Shown in pieces: positions 7,319 to 16,222 of a DNA stretch of 64,000 nucleotides. The stretch comes from JACQQW01 sp964520655 (lineage in GTDB: Bacteria; Omnitrophota; Gorgyraeia; Zapsychrales; Fredricksoniimonadaceae). Within the stretch, counting starts at the first letter, position 1, and each line of letters begins with the position of its first letter. The notes under the pieces are model-generated. The model did not search any database. It saw only the letters and a program-made list of their open reading frames with translations, and was not told the DNA's origin. The stretch is taken from NCBI GenBank assembly GCA_964520655.1, contig CAZFNI010000006.1:82576-146575 (forward strand), given 5' to 3'. Position numbers and translations under genes: made by a program.

Positions 7319-7489
7319 ATGGGAAAACGCGGCCAAAATACTGTTGAATATGTTTTGCTAGTCGTCGCTGTGATGCTGGTGATGATCCCTTTTCTGGCAC
7401 CCAACGGCCCATTCCATACCAAGGTGGGTAAGGTCGGGGACTCTATTGTTAATAAGATCGACGAAGCCACTTCCAGCATCAATTTCTAA
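7319..7489 (+). CDS. Small pilin-like protein with class III signal motif
   Basis: 56 residues: a short basic N-terminus (MGKRG), then QNTVEYVLLVVAVMLVMI, then a polar tail with KVGKVGDSIVNKID. The Q-x-T-x-E-x-x-x-L pattern just before a hydrophobic helix is the class III signal peptide known mainly from archaeal pilins and also resembles Flp-type prepilins (Glu at position +5 after the cleavage site). Processing by a prepilin peptidase after Gly5 is predicted. I chose ATG 7319, the only start close to the motif. It lacks a ribosome-binding site but sits 7 bases behind a -10 box. Confidence 0.65.
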   Translation: MGKRGQNTVEYVLLVVAVMLVMIPFLAPNGPFHTKVGKVGDSIVNKIDEATSSINF

Positions 7490-7491
7490 TT

Positions 7492-7887
7492 ATGCCTAAA
7501 CAAACACCTTTATCAGCCAGCCGTAAGGCTTTGATCGCCCGTTATCTGACATGGGCCTATAAAAGCACAAAAGAGTCCTTTGATCGTTTGGAGAGAAAGA
7601 CCACCCAGGCGATGGTGGATGAGTTCATCTGGAAGGGTTTGAATAGTTCCCATCAGGCGGATATGGCTGATCCCGCCTATAAGGCCTTGGTGGATGATTT
7701 CCGCCGTTATGTAGATAAGAAGTCGGTGCAGCCTGTTGATCAGGCCCAATACCGTTATTTATCCAATCGTTTATTGGTCATTGAAAAAGCAGTTAAACAT
7801 TTTTTGGGTGACAAGGCGCTTTCTAAAATGCGCTGTGTTTATGAAGAGGAGTTCACTCGACGGATATGGGAATCAAAGGATCATTGA
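7492..7887 (+). CDS. Hypothetical protein
   Basis: 131 residues, mostly helical and charged, without signal peptide or membrane segment. Not recognised. Visible features: a basic N-terminus (SASRKALIARYLTWAYKS), a central FIWKGL, and a C-terminal segment with one Cys (KMRCVYEEEFTRRIWESKDH). It starts two bases after the pilin-like gene. Its TGA overlaps the ATG of the next gene (TGATG), so it belongs to the same operon. Confidence 0.6.
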   Translation: MPKQTPLSASRKALIARYLTWAYKSTKESFDRLERKTTQAMVDEFIWKGLNSSHQADMADPAYKALVDDFRRYVDKKSVQPVDQAQYRYLSNRLLVIEKAVKHFLGDKALSKMRCVYEEEFTRRIWESKDH

Positions 7888-8312
7888 TGCGCTTTGTTGC
7901 GGTCATTTTTGGGGTATTTTGGGCCTTAGGATCAATGGTTTTTGCCCGGGAGATTGAAGTTGTTATTGGTGGGAAGTCGTATTATTCCATGAAAGATTAC
8001 CGGGCGGCCCAAAGAGGCCTTGTTGCGGCGAAGACTCCCCAGTCCGAGAAGATCGATCCTGTCACAGAACAGGCCGTCAATGAATTGAAGTCCGTCAGTT
8101 TGGAGCAGGGCATAAGCCGTGTGCGGACGGATTTTGACCAGAATTGGGATAATCCAACCCCGAAATTCCATGTGGAAGAGGAGAATTTAGAGAAGCAGCT
8201 GGAAGCGGTCGCAGATAACCGCAAAGAACCGGTCTTGGTCGTTTCCGAGAACGGAAAGCTGCGTGTCATGCTCCTGGAAGAGAATAAAACAAGCACTACG
8301 CCTGAAAAATAG
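7887..8312 (+). CDS. Hypothetical secreted protein
   Basis: 141 residues with a signal peptide (MRFVAVIFGVFWALGSMVFA, cleavage predicted after residue 20). The mature part is hydrophilic and charged (REIEVVIGGKSYYSMKDYRA at its start). I chose ATG 7887 over the in-frame ATG 7866 because it overlaps the upstream TGA, has AAAGGA six bases ahead and gives a standard signal peptide. Function unknown. It is the last gene of the 4.7-8.3 kb operon; the rpsO promoter begins immediately behind. Confidence 0.6.
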   Translation: MRFVAVIFGVFWALGSMVFAREIEVVIGGKSYYSMKDYRAAQRGLVAAKTPQSEKIDPVTEQAVNELKSVSLEQGISRVRTDFDQNWDNPTPKFHVEEENLEKQLEAVADNRKEPVLVVSENGKLRVMLLEENKTSTTPEK

Positions 8313-8318
8313 TTTCCC

Positions 8319-8347
8319 TTGACGCTTGACCCCCGGGCGGGTATAAT
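8319..8347 (+). promoter_or_regulatory. Sigma70-type promoter of rpsO-pnp
   Basis: TTGACG at 8319-8324, a 17-base spacer and a perfect TATAAT at 8342-8347. The transcript would begin near 8354, about 56 bases before rpsO. Confidence 0.85.
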
Positions 8348-8377
8348 CCTTGAACTTTTAAGTCATTAACTACAAAG

Positions 8378-8409
8378 GCGGCAGGGCCGTCTAACAAGGA
8401 GGAAGTACG
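8378..8409 (+). promoter_or_regulatory. rpsO leader hairpin and ribosome-binding site
   Basis: A short stem GGCGGC/GCCGTC (one G-U pair) with an AGG loop lies just before AACAAGGAGG and the TTG start. S15 represses its own translation through leader structures in several phyla, so this is a candidate autoregulatory site. The hairpin is small and I cannot assign a known S15 leader class. Confidence 0.35.
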
Positions 8410-8679
8410 TTGGCTATTGTAAAGACTAAGAAAACAGAAGTCATTAACCGTTTCAAGACCCACGCGAAAGATACTGGCTCCGCGCCTGTTCAGATCGCCG
8501 TGTTGACCGAACAGATCAACGCGCTCAATTTGCATTTTAAGTCCCATCAGAAGGACTTCCATTCCCGTCGTGGATTGCTCGTATTGATCGGCAAACGCCG
8601 CCGTCTTTTGGATTATCTCCAATCGATAGATCCCAAAAAATACGAAGAAACCATCAACAAGCTTGATTTACGCAAGTAA
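8410..8679 (+). CDS. rpsO: 30S ribosomal protein S15
   Basis: 89 residues, full family length. It binds 16S rRNA helices 20-22 and helps form the 30S platform. Diagnostic phrases are DTGSAPVQIAVLTEQINALN, HFKSHQKDFHSRRGLL and LIGKRRRLLDYLQ. Translation starts at TTG 8410, supported by AAGGAGG eight bases before it and by the MAIVKTKKTEVI start. It is followed 30 bases later by pnp, the classic rpsO-pnp order. Confidence 0.98.
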   Translation: MAIVKTKKTEVINRFKTHAKDTGSAPVQIAVLTEQINALNLHFKSHQKDFHSRRGLLVLIGKRRRLLDYLQSIDPKKYEETINKLDLRK

Positions 8680-8709
8680 AAAGCTTTTATAAAATTTTAA
8701 GGATCTATT

Positions 8710-10815
8710 ATGTCTACGGCTCGCGTTGAGGCCACGTTCAGTGGTCACCCCATCATTATTGAATCAGGAAAATTAGCAAAACAGGCCAATGGAGCGGTTG
8801 TTGTATCCGCTGGTGGTACTGTTGTTTTGGTAACGGCGTGTATGTCCAAGAAGGCCAAAGAAGGCCAGGAATTCTTCCCGTTGACCATCGAATATCAGGA
8901 AAGAACTTATGCCGCTGGACGAATCCCTGGAGGTTTCTTCAAGCGTGAAGGCCGGCCCTCTGAGCGGGAAGTTCTGGTGTCCCGCCTGATCGATCGTCCT
9001 GTTCGTCCGTTATTCCCGGAAGGTTTCCTCAATGAAGTTCAGGTTGTGGCCACGGTGTTAAGCCATGACGGCGAAAATGACCCGGATATTCTGGCCATGA
9101 TCGGCTCATCCGCGGCATTGATGGTCTCGGATATTCCATTTGACGGTCCTATCGGCGCTGTGCGTGTCGGTTTGATCGATGGTGAATTAGTCGCTAACCC
9201 CACATTTGCCCAAAGAGTTAACAGCACGATGGATCTGGTCGTGGCTGGCTGGGGCGACGGCATTGTCATGATCGAGGGGGAGGGAGATCAAGTCCCGGAA
9301 GCGAAAGTCCTGGAAGGGTTGAAATTCGCGCTGGGGGCTTTGAAAGCTTCTCAAGAGATCCAGAAAAAATTACAGCAACAGGTCGGTAAGGCCAAAGCGG
9401 TTGTCCCGGTCAAAGAACCTAATGAAGCGTTCATCAAGAAAGTACGTTCATTAGGCACTGACCGTTTAAATAAGATCTATAGCGGCATCGCCGACAAGGC
9501 TGAGCGCGAGAACGCGGTCAATGCCTTGTTCGCCGATCTGACCAAGGATTTGACGATCTACGCGGATTGCGCAAAGGCCGGCGAAGAATTCACGGCTGGC
9601 GCGGTCAATGCTGTTTTTGAGGTCATGCAGTACGAGATCATCCGCCAGAACGTGTTCCAAAAGCAGCTGCGTGCCGACGGGCGTGGTTTAAAAGAGGTCC
9701 GTGCCATCGAATGCGAGGCTGGTGTTCTCCCGCGTACCCATGGTTCGTCATTGTTCACCCGCGGTCAGACCCAGAGTTTGGGTGTTGTGACCTTAGGGAC
9801 CAAGGATGATGAGCAGTTAGTCGAGACCTTGGAAGGTACTTCCTATAAGACATACATGTTGCACTATAATTTCCCTTCGTTCTCTGTTGGTGAGACAAAG
9901 CCAATGCGTTCTCCAGGTCGCCGCGAAGTCGGCCATGGGGCTTTGGCGTCGAAGGCTATCCGCTATGTTATCCCTTCTAAAGAGGATTTCCCTTATACGA
10001 TCCGCGTGGTCTCTGAGATCTTGGAATCCAATGGTTCCTCGTCCATGGCTTCTGTCTGTGCCGGCTGTTTGGCGCTCATGGATGCGGGTGTTCCGCTCAA
10101 AGCGACGGTCGCTGGTATTTCCGTCGGGTTGATCTCGGATGCGACCCAAACGGTCTTGATCACTGATATCATGGGGCTGGAAGATCATTTCGGCGACATG
10201 GATTTCAAGGTGGCTGGAAGCCGTACAGGCGTCACCGCGATACAGCTGGATCTGAAGATCAAATCACTGTCCATGAGCTTGATCGAACGCACCGTCGCCC
10301 AGGCGAGGGAAGCTCGTTTGATGATCATCGACACAATGGAAAAGGCCTTACCTGCGCCGCGCAAGGAAATGTCTCCTTATGCGCCACGCATCGTCACCAT
10401 CCAGATCCCGCAAGATAAGATCGGGGAAGTGATCGGGCCGGGCGGCAAAACGATCCGTAAGATGATCGAGGAGACCGGTGTTACCTCCATCGACATCGAA
10501 GAGGACGGTAAAGTCATCATCGCGTCCCCTAATGGCGAAGCGTTGGATAAAGCCTACGGCATGATCAAGGGCATGACCCATGAACCCGAGATCGGCGGGA
10601 TCTTTGATGCGACCGTCAAGCGGATCATGAATTTTGGCGTGTTCGTAGAATTCCTTCCTGGCCGCGAAGGTCTGGTGCATGTCTCGGAATTAGCCAATAA
10701 ATTCGTCAAGGATGTCAATGAGGTCGTTAAATTAGGCGATAAATTCAAAGTCAAGCTTGTCGAAAAAGACGAGCAGGGCCGCTTTAATTTAAGCAAGAAA
10801 CAAGCAGAGTCCTAG
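8710..10815 (+). CDS. pnp: Polyribonucleotide nucleotidyltransferase (PNPase)
   Basis: 701 residues. Phosphorolytic 3'-5' exoribonuclease of RNA decay, usually a trimer and often in a degradosome. Two RNase PH-type domains (about 1-215 and 310-540) flank the helical domain. The second has FTRGQTQSLGVVTLGT and the active-site region SSSMASVCAGCLALMDAGV. The C-terminus holds a KH domain (IGEVIGPGGKTIRKMIEETG, about 571) and an S1 domain (GRGIFDATV-type start near 625, FLPGREGLVHVSELA). Start ATG 8710 follows AAGGATCT. A rho-independent terminator lies four bases after the stop. Confidence 0.98.
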   Translation: MSTARVEATFSGHPIIIESGKLAKQANGAVVVSAGGTVVLVTACMSKKAKEGQEFFPLTIEYQERTYAAGRIPGGFFKREGRPSEREVLVSRLIDRPVRPLFPEGFLNEVQVVATVLSHDGENDPDILAMIGSSAALMVSDIPFDGPIGAVRVGLIDGELVANPTFAQRVNSTMDLVVAGWGDGIVMIEGEGDQVPEAKVLEGLKFALGALKASQEIQKKLQQQVGKAKAVVPVKEPNEAFIKKVRSLGTDRLNKIYSGIADKAERENAVNALFADLTKDLTIYADCAKAGEEFTAGAVNAVFEVMQYEIIRQNVFQKQLRADGRGLKEVRAIECEAGVLPRTHGSSLFTRGQTQSLGVVTLGTKDDEQLVETLEGTSYKTYMLHYNFPSFSVGETKPMRSPGRREVGHGALASKAIRYVIPSKEDFPYTIRVVSEILESNGSSSMASVCAGCLALMDAGVPLKATVAGISVGLISDATQTVLITDIMGLEDHFGDMDFKVAGSRTGVTAIQLDLKIKSLSMSLIERTVAQAREARLMIIDTMEKALPAPRKEMSPYAPRIVTIQIPQDKIGEVIGPGGKTIRKMIEETGVTSIDIEEDGKVIIASPNGEALDKAYGMIKGMTHEPEIGGIFDATVKRIMNFGVFVEFLPGREGLVHVSELANKFVKDVNEVVKLGDKFKVKLVEKDEQGRFNLSKKQAES

Positions 10816-10818
10816 TTT

Positions 10819-10845
10819 AAAAAGGCGGCCTTGTGCCGCCTTTTT
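10819..10845 (+). terminator. Rho-independent terminator after pnp
   Basis: A perfect 11-base stem AAAAAGGCGGC/GCCGCCTTTTT with a CTTGT loop, ending in five T. It lies between pnp and ftsK, only 11 bases before the ftsK start. Confidence 0.93.
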
Positions 10846-10855
10846 ATCTTCCACT

Positions 10856-13090
10856 ATGAAGCTTGAACATCTCAACGAGATCAAAGGGATCGTCATCTTA
10901 GGCGCCAGCCTGTTATTGCTTGCCAGTCTGCTGTCCTTTTCTCCTTATGATCTGTCCTGGTATACCTCCGCTCCCTTTCATCCCGCGCACAATCTGATCG
11001 GAATTGCTGGCGCTTACATCGCCGGGATATTTTATTTTGTTTTGGGCTATAGCTCATTTGCGCTGGTCGTGTTCGGCCTGTTTATCAGCTGGAACAAATT
11101 CACGTCGCGCGACATCCAGTGTTCATTCCCTAAACTCTTAAGTTTGGTTGTTCTGTTGATGGTCGCCAGCGCCCTGCTTGCCATGGCTTTTGCCGTCGAT
11201 CATCATGAACAGTTCCACGCGGCCGGCTTGGTCGGTATTATCTTCAGCGATTTCCTCCAAAAATATTTAAGTCCTGTCGGTGCATTGATCACGCTGGTGA
11301 TCTTAGGAGCATTGGCCTTGGTCGTCACCGGTGAGTTTATGGTGTCGCCGTTCGTGGTGTGGCTGGTGGGATTCGTCAAGGATGGGGTGGGCAAATTGTT
11401 GGGGAATATCAAGATCCCGATGCCGGCTCCAGCCCCAGTCAAGGCGAAAGAGCCCATCATAAAGAAGACGCCGGAGTTAAGCGAAAAAGATTTTACTGGT
11501 CTGGCCAATCCTGCTGAGAATAAGCCGAAGAAAGATGTGCCGATGCCTGTAGCCGCTGCGGTCAGCAAACCAGCCGAGCCGAATATCCATATCGTTGCCC
11601 CTAAAGAAACGCAAAAGCCCTCACCGCCAGCGCAGCCGAAGGTGGTGGGAGAATATCATCTGCCGTCGCTGGATCTGCTCAAAGATCCTCCGGTTGTCCC
11701 GGAAAGCCGTATCCAGGAATCCTTAAAGAACGGGGCCAAGATCCTGGAAGAAACGCTGGAAGATTTCGGGGTTAATATCAAGGTTGTGGACATTGAGCGC
11801 GGTCCCGTGATCACCCGTTATGAGCTGCAGCCGGCGCCGGGCGTGAAGATCCAGAGCATTTCGTCATTAGCGGATGATATCGCTTTAGCCTTGAGCGCAC
11901 CCGCGGTGCGTATCTTAGCGCCCATTCCAGGCAAGAACCGGGTGGGGATCGAAGTACCAAATGGTGCTACCGCGGCCGTGTTCCTCAAAGATGTTATTTC
12001 GCAGGAACAATACCGTTCCGCCAAATCAAAGTTGACACTTTGTGTCGGGAAAGATACTTCCGGTAAACCATTGTTCGCGGATCTGGCGGACATGCCGCAT
12101 TTACTTGTCGCCGGTACGACCGGGTCGGGTAAGACGGTGTGCTTAAACAGCCTGATCATGTCGATATTATTTAATTCTTCGCCCTCTGAAGTGAAATTCA
12201 TCATGGTCGACCCCAAAATGGTCGAGCTTGTGCCGTACAATGATCTGCCGCATTTGATCACGCCGGTCATCACGGATGCCAAGAAGGTCAATCCGGTGTT
12301 AAGCTGGCTGGTCGGAGAAATGGAGAACCGCTATAAGACATTGGCCAAAGAGCAGGTCAAGAACATCAAAGGTTATCATGCCAAAGGTTTGACCATGCCC
12401 TATATTGTCGTTGTCGTCGATGAGTTGGCAGACTTGATGCAGGTGTCAGCCAAGAGTGTCGAGGGGGCCATTGCCCGCCTGGCGCAGCTGGCTCGCGCGG
12501 TCGGCATCCATTTGATCTTAGCGACCCAGCGTCCATCAGTCGATGTCATCACTGGGGTCATCAAAGCGAATTTTCCTGCACGTATTTCTTTTAAGGTCGC
12601 CTCTAAAGTGGATTCACGTACTGTGCTGGATGCCAACGGCGCGGAAAATCTGCTTGGCAAAGGGGACTTGTTGTTCATGAAGCCTGGCGACAGCAAGCCG
12701 ACGCGCGGCCAGTGCTGCTATGTGTCCGATGATGAGATCAACAATGTGATCGCCTTTATCAAGACCCAGGGCAATCCCGAATATAATGATCAGGTATTAA
12801 AACCACAGGCTTCTGCTGGTGCCGGCGGGTCGGAAGAGCAGGATGAGATGTATGATGAAGCGGTGCGGGTTGTGATCGAAACAAACCAGGCGTCGGTGAC
12901 TATCCTCCAGCGCCGTTTGCGTCTGGGATATTCCCGAGCGGCGAGGCTGATCGACATGATGGAACAATACGGCATCGTCGGTCCTTATGCAGGAAGCAAG
13001 GCCCGAGATATTTTAGTTGACCGGGAGAAGTGGTTGTTAGAAAATGCAGGAAGCGTACAAAACAATGACCCAGCCAACAACCCAACATAA
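10856..13090 (+). CDS. ftsK: DNA translocase FtsK/SpoIIIE
   Basis: 744 residues. Septal DNA pump that clears chromosome termini and activates XerCD recombination. Four transmembrane helices lie in the first 170 residues. A Pro/Ala/Lys-rich linker follows (about 195-265), then the motor: alpha/beta domains with VPNGATAAVFLKDV, Walker A GTTGSGKTVCLNS (about 421), Walker B YIVVVVDELADLM and LARAVGIHLILATQRPSVDV. A winged-helix gamma domain that reads KOPS sites ends the protein (SVTILQRRLRLGYSRAARLI). The ATG at 10856 has no good ribosome-binding site (CTTCCACT before it). The 3' end overlaps rodZ. Confidence 0.97.
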   Translation: MKLEHLNEIKGIVILGASLLLLASLLSFSPYDLSWYTSAPFHPAHNLIGIAGAYIAGIFYFVLGYSSFALVVFGLFISWNKFTSRDIQCSFPKLLSLVVLLMVASALLAMAFAVDHHEQFHAAGLVGIIFSDFLQKYLSPVGALITLVILGALALVVTGEFMVSPFVVWLVGFVKDGVGKLLGNIKIPMPAPAPVKAKEPIIKKTPELSEKDFTGLANPAENKPKKDVPMPVAAAVSKPAEPNIHIVAPKETQKPSPPAQPKVVGEYHLPSLDLLKDPPVVPESRIQESLKNGAKILEETLEDFGVNIKVVDIERGPVITRYELQPAPGVKIQSISSLADDIALALSAPAVRILAPIPGKNRVGIEVPNGATAAVFLKDVISQEQYRSAKSKLTLCVGKDTSGKPLFADLADMPHLLVAGTTGSGKTVCLNSLIMSILFNSSPSEVKFIMVDPKMVELVPYNDLPHLITPVITDAKKVNPVLSWLVGEMENRYKTLAKEQVKNIKGYHAKGLTMPYIVVVVDELADLMQVSAKSVEGAIARLAQLARAVGIHLILATQRPSVDVITGVIKANFPARISFKVASKVDSRTVLDANGAENLLGKGDLLFMKPGDSKPTRGQCCYVSDDEINNVIAFIKTQGNPEYNDQVLKPQASAGAGGSEEQDEMYDEAVRVVIETNQASVTILQRRLRLGYSRAARLIDMMEQYGIVGPYAGSKARDILVDREKWLLENAGSVQNNDPANNPT

Positions 13091-13889
13091 TTCACTTCTT
13101 AAAGACACCCGCGAGTCCAAAGGCCTCACGCTTGAGATCGTGCATGAAGCCACCAAGATCCCGCTGGATGCGCTTAAAGCCATTGAGCAGGGGTATTCCA
13201 CCCGCATCCTAACGCCGTTCTATTACAAAGGATTTATCAAGATCTACGCGGAGTTCCTGGGGCTTAATGTTGATGATGTATTAAAAGAGTACCATTTAGA
13301 CAAAAAGCCTGCCCCTAAGATCGTTGCGCCGCCTGTTAAGAAACCGGCAAAAGTGAATAAACCTGTCCAGGTTATTGAAAAGTCCCAGCATGTATTGACG
13401 GGCTTAAACAACCGCAAGAACCGCGATATATTGTCCAGGGTTCTTGCCGCAGCCGCTGTTATCCTTGTTATATTCCTGTTTGTGAAATTTGTTCTCCCTC
13501 ATATCAAGTTCCCTCAATTCAAGAAGGCAGCCAAAACTCAAGAGATCGTGCTTGAAAAAGAAAGCAAGGATACGGCTGATAGCAGCGAGAAGCCGGCGTT
13601 CAAGCTGATACGTGCCGAGAGCAGTAATTTAAAGGTCGGATTGTCCGTGCGCGCGGTCAAAGACAGCTGGATACAGGTCAAGGTCGACGGCAAGGTCGTT
13701 TACGCCATGACGATCAATAAAGGTACGATGGAGAGTTGGGTCGCTTATAATCAGATCGAGCTTTCCGGACGTAATATCAATGAATTAGACATGGAAGTCA
13801 ATGGTAAACATTTAGGGTCTCTAGGTTCATCCGAGCGGGGAGCCAGGAAAGCGGTCATCACCCGTGCGGGGCTGACGGTCAAGAAGTGA
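13065..13889 (+). CDS. rodZ: RodZ-like helix-turn-helix membrane protein
   Basis: 274 residues. RodZ couples MreB filaments to the elongasome and controls cell shape. The N-terminal HTH_25 domain (LLKDTRESKGLTLEIVHEAT, then FYYKGFIKIYAEFLGL) precedes a basic linker, one transmembrane helix (VLAAAAVILVIFLFVKFVLP, about 130-150) and a periplasmic DUF4115 domain (VRAVKDSWIQVKVDGKVVY to the end). I chose ATG 13065, with AGGAAG upstream; ATG 13044 in the same frame is possible. Either start lies inside the ftsK end, so the pair is co-translated. No mreB is in the window. Confidence 0.85.
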   Translation: MTQPTTQHNSLLKDTRESKGLTLEIVHEATKIPLDALKAIEQGYSTRILTPFYYKGFIKIYAEFLGLNVDDVLKEYHLDKKPAPKIVAPPVKKPAKVNKPVQVIEKSQHVLTGLNNRKNRDILSRVLAAAAVILVIFLFVKFVLPHIKFPQFKKAAKTQEIVLEKESKDTADSSEKPAFKLIRAESSNLKVGLSVRAVKDSWIQVKVDGKVVYAMTINKGTMESWVAYNQIELSGRNINELDMEVNGKHLGSLGSSERGARKAVITRAGLTVKK

Positions 13890-15190
13890 GCATGAAAACC
13901 ACAGAAGATCTACGCAAAGAACGGTTAGGCGCCGGCCAAAAGGTCGGCGTTGTTAATTTAGGCTGCGCCCGCAATTTGGTCGACGCCCAGATGCTGCTTG
14001 GCCGTTTGAAAAGACAAGGCCACCGCATCGTCGACAGCGAGGAAGCGCAGACGGTGATCGTTAACACCTGTTCGTTCATTGACGAGGCGCGAAAAGAATC
14101 GGTGGATACGATCCTGGAGCTGTTGGAATTAAAGAAGCAGGGTAAGATCAAAAAAGTGATCGTGGCCGGCTGTTTGGCGCAGCGTTACGGTAAAGATCTG
14201 GCGGATGAGTTTAAGGATGTGGATGCATTTGTGGGCACCCCTGTGCTTAATCGCGACGGAGCTGCGGATCAAGTGCAGTTAACCCCGGCGCATTTTGCTT
14301 ATGTGAAGATCTGTGAGAGCTGTTTTAATGCCTGTTCGTTCTGTGCCATCCCCAAGATCAAGGGGAAATTCATTTCGCGTACCATTGAAAGCGTTGTCGA
14401 GGAGGTTAAGCGTCTGGATGCCAAGGGAGTCAAGGAGATCAATATCATCGGTCAGGATATCACCGCTTACGGCATGGATATTTACCGTGAGAAATCACTG
14501 GCGCGCTTGATCAAGGCGATAACTAAGGTGTGTCACAATATTGAATGGATCCGCTTATTGTATGCTTTTCCGGCGCATGTGACGGATGAATTGATCGATG
14601 TGATGGCGAGTGAAAAGAAAGTCTGCCAATATATTGATATGCCCCTGCAGCATATCAGCGATCATATTTTAAAGGAGCAGAACAGGAATATCACGTCTCA
14701 AGAGACCATTGATCTGATCCGCAAGATCCGCAAGGCTATGCCTCAGGCGTTCTTGCGCACCACGTATATCGTCGGGCTTCCAGGAGAGACGGCGGAAGAT
14801 TTCAAACATTTGCGTGTATTTAACCAAGAGATGCGTTTTGAGAGGGTCGGCGTCTTTATCTATTCGAAAGAAGAGGATACATTGGCGGCCAAGATGAAGG
14901 GGCATGTCGCTGGGGCTGTTAAGAAGCAGCGGATGGACCTCTTGATGCAGGACCAGCAGCGCATATCCAAAGAAGTGCAGCAGCAATTTGTCGGGAGGCG
15001 TTTAAAAGTCCTGATCGAAGAACAGGAGAAAGATTCTCCCCAGACCTATATCGGCCGCAGCGAATACGATGCTCCGGATGTTGACGGCTTAGTTTATGTG
15101 CGTTCCACCAAGGCGCTAAAGCCTGGACAGTTTGTCATGGTGGATATCACTGATGCTTATGAATATGATCTTTCGGGGGTAGCGGTATGA
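13886..15190 (+). CDS. rimO: Ribosomal protein S12 methylthiotransferase RimO
   Basis: 434 residues. Radical SAM enzyme that methylthiolates the conserved Asp of ribosomal protein S12. The N-terminal UPF0004 domain has its cluster cysteines in NLGCARNLVD, VNTCSFI and VAGCLAQRY. The radical SAM core has CFNACSFCAIP (Cx3Cx2C, about residue 149). The C-terminal TRAM domain (from FVGRRLKVLIEE) recognises the substrate. ARNLVDAQML and the small TRAM fit RimO rather than MiaB. It starts at GTG 13886 overlapping the rodZ stop; ATG 13892 is an alternative. It overlaps pgsA by four bases. Confidence 0.93.
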   Translation: MSMKTTEDLRKERLGAGQKVGVVNLGCARNLVDAQMLLGRLKRQGHRIVDSEEAQTVIVNTCSFIDEARKESVDTILELLELKKQGKIKKVIVAGCLAQRYGKDLADEFKDVDAFVGTPVLNRDGAADQVQLTPAHFAYVKICESCFNACSFCAIPKIKGKFISRTIESVVEEVKRLDAKGVKEINIIGQDITAYGMDIYREKSLARLIKAITKVCHNIEWIRLLYAFPAHVTDELIDVMASEKKVCQYIDMPLQHISDHILKEQNRNITSQETIDLIRKIRKAMPQAFLRTTYIVGLPGETAEDFKHLRVFNQEMRFERVGVFIYSKEEDTLAAKMKGHVAGAVKKQRMDLLMQDQQRISKEVQQQFVGRRLKVLIEEQEKDSPQTYIGRSEYDAPDVDGLVYVRSTKALKPGQFVMVDITDAYEYDLSGVAV

Positions 15191-15765
15191 ACATCCCTAA
15201 TATTCTGACAGTGTCCCGTTTATTTTTTGCCGCCTTGATCCTTTTGTTAATGTCCTCGAGGAACTTGGAGGCGATCATTGCCGCGACCATGCTGTTCTTG
15301 ATCGCGTCGATCACGGATTTTTACGATGGATATCTGGCTAAAAAGAAAGGACTGATCACTGATTTTGGCAAGATCATGGATCCTATCGCGGATAAAGTCC
15401 TGATGCTGGTTGTGTTCTTTTCGTTGGTGCTGCACGGGATGGTGCAAGGGTGGATGGTGGCGTTGATCATGGTCCGGGAGGTTTTGGTCACGGTGTCGCG
15501 TTTGCGGGCCATGGCTAAAGGCCAGGTGCTGGCGGCGGAGAGATCCGGAAAGATCAAAACAGTCTTTCAAATGGCGTCGATCGGCGCGGCATTATTATTC
15601 CTCATTTGCGAACAAAGCGAGCTGGCCAGGGGGTGGTTTTACCGCGCAGAACCGGCTTGGAGGACCATCATCGAGGTGATGATGCTCATGAGTGTTATAT
15701 TAACGGTGAGTTCTGGTATCAGTTATTTCAGGAATAAATGGAACAGCGAAAAAACATCTTCTTAA
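15187..15765 (+). CDS. pgsA: CDP-diacylglycerol--glycerol-3-phosphate 3-phosphatidyltransferase
   Basis: 192 residues, polytopic membrane enzyme making phosphatidylglycerophosphate, the committed step to PG and cardiolipin. The CDP-alcohol phosphotransferase motif is present as DFYDGYLAKKKG followed by GKIMDPIADK (D-x2-DG-x2-A-K, G-x3-D-x3-D), about residues 45-75. The usual Arg after Ala is Lys here. Start NIPNILTVSRL is typical of PgsA. The gene overlaps rimO (ATGA) and pgpA, which performs the next step. Confidence 0.95.
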   Translation: MNIPNILTVSRLFFAALILLLMSSRNLEAIIAATMLFLIASITDFYDGYLAKKKGLITDFGKIMDPIADKVLMLVVFFSLVLHGMVQGWMVALIMVREVLVTVSRLRAMAKGQVLAAERSGKIKTVFQMASIGAALLFLICEQSELARGWFYRAEPAWRTIIEVMMLMSVILTVSSGISYFRNKWNSEKTSS

Positions 15766-16202
15766 ATTTGGCTGCGACCTTCTTTGGGGTTGGTTATTTT
15801 CCCTTGGGTTCCGGCACAGCGGCGACAGCAGCCGGCCTTGTGGTGGTCTATGGGCTATCTCATCAACCGGTCGTGTACCTGTTGGTATTATTTACGTTAA
15901 CGTTGATCGGGGTTATTGCCGCCGGTCATGTGGAAAGAACAAGCGGAGAAAAAGACCCGGGGATCGTTGTTATAGACGAAGTGGTGGGGATCATGATCGC
16001 GTTGCTTGGTATTCCCTTAAGCTGGAAGACCGCGTTGTGCGGATTTTTCTTGTTTCGCGCGCTGGATATGTTTAAAATATATCCTATTAATAAGTTTGAA
16101 GCCATTCCTGGCGGAGTGGGGATCATGCTTGATGACGTCATGGCGGGTTTATACACGAATATCATATTGTCCATTGCTGTGCATTGGGCAGGGTTGGTCT
16201 AA
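15738..16202 (+). CDS. pgpA: Phosphatidylglycerophosphatase A
   Basis: 154 residues. It dephosphorylates phosphatidylglycerophosphate to phosphatidylglycerol in the inner membrane. Family phrases are all visible: FFGVGYFPLGSGTAAT near the N-terminus, GIVVIDEVVGIMIAL in the middle, then FFLFRALDMFKIYPI and GGVGIMLDDVMAGLY. Four membrane helices are predicted. It overlaps the pgsA 3' end by 28 bases, so the two consecutive steps of PG synthesis are coupled. Confidence 0.95.
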   Translation: MEQRKNIFLNLAATFFGVGYFPLGSGTAATAAGLVVVYGLSHQPVVYLLVLFTLTLIGVIAAGHVERTSGEKDPGIVVIDEVVGIMIALLGIPLSWKTALCGFFLFRALDMFKIYPINKFEAIPGGVGIMLDDVMAGLYTNIILSIAVHWAGLV

Positions 16203-16222
16203 TAACAAGGAGGGAAGTAACG

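Noticed and set aside
11818..12291. 157-residue minus-strand frame inside ftsK
   Set aside because: Antisense shadow of the conserved motor domain, with no own signals.
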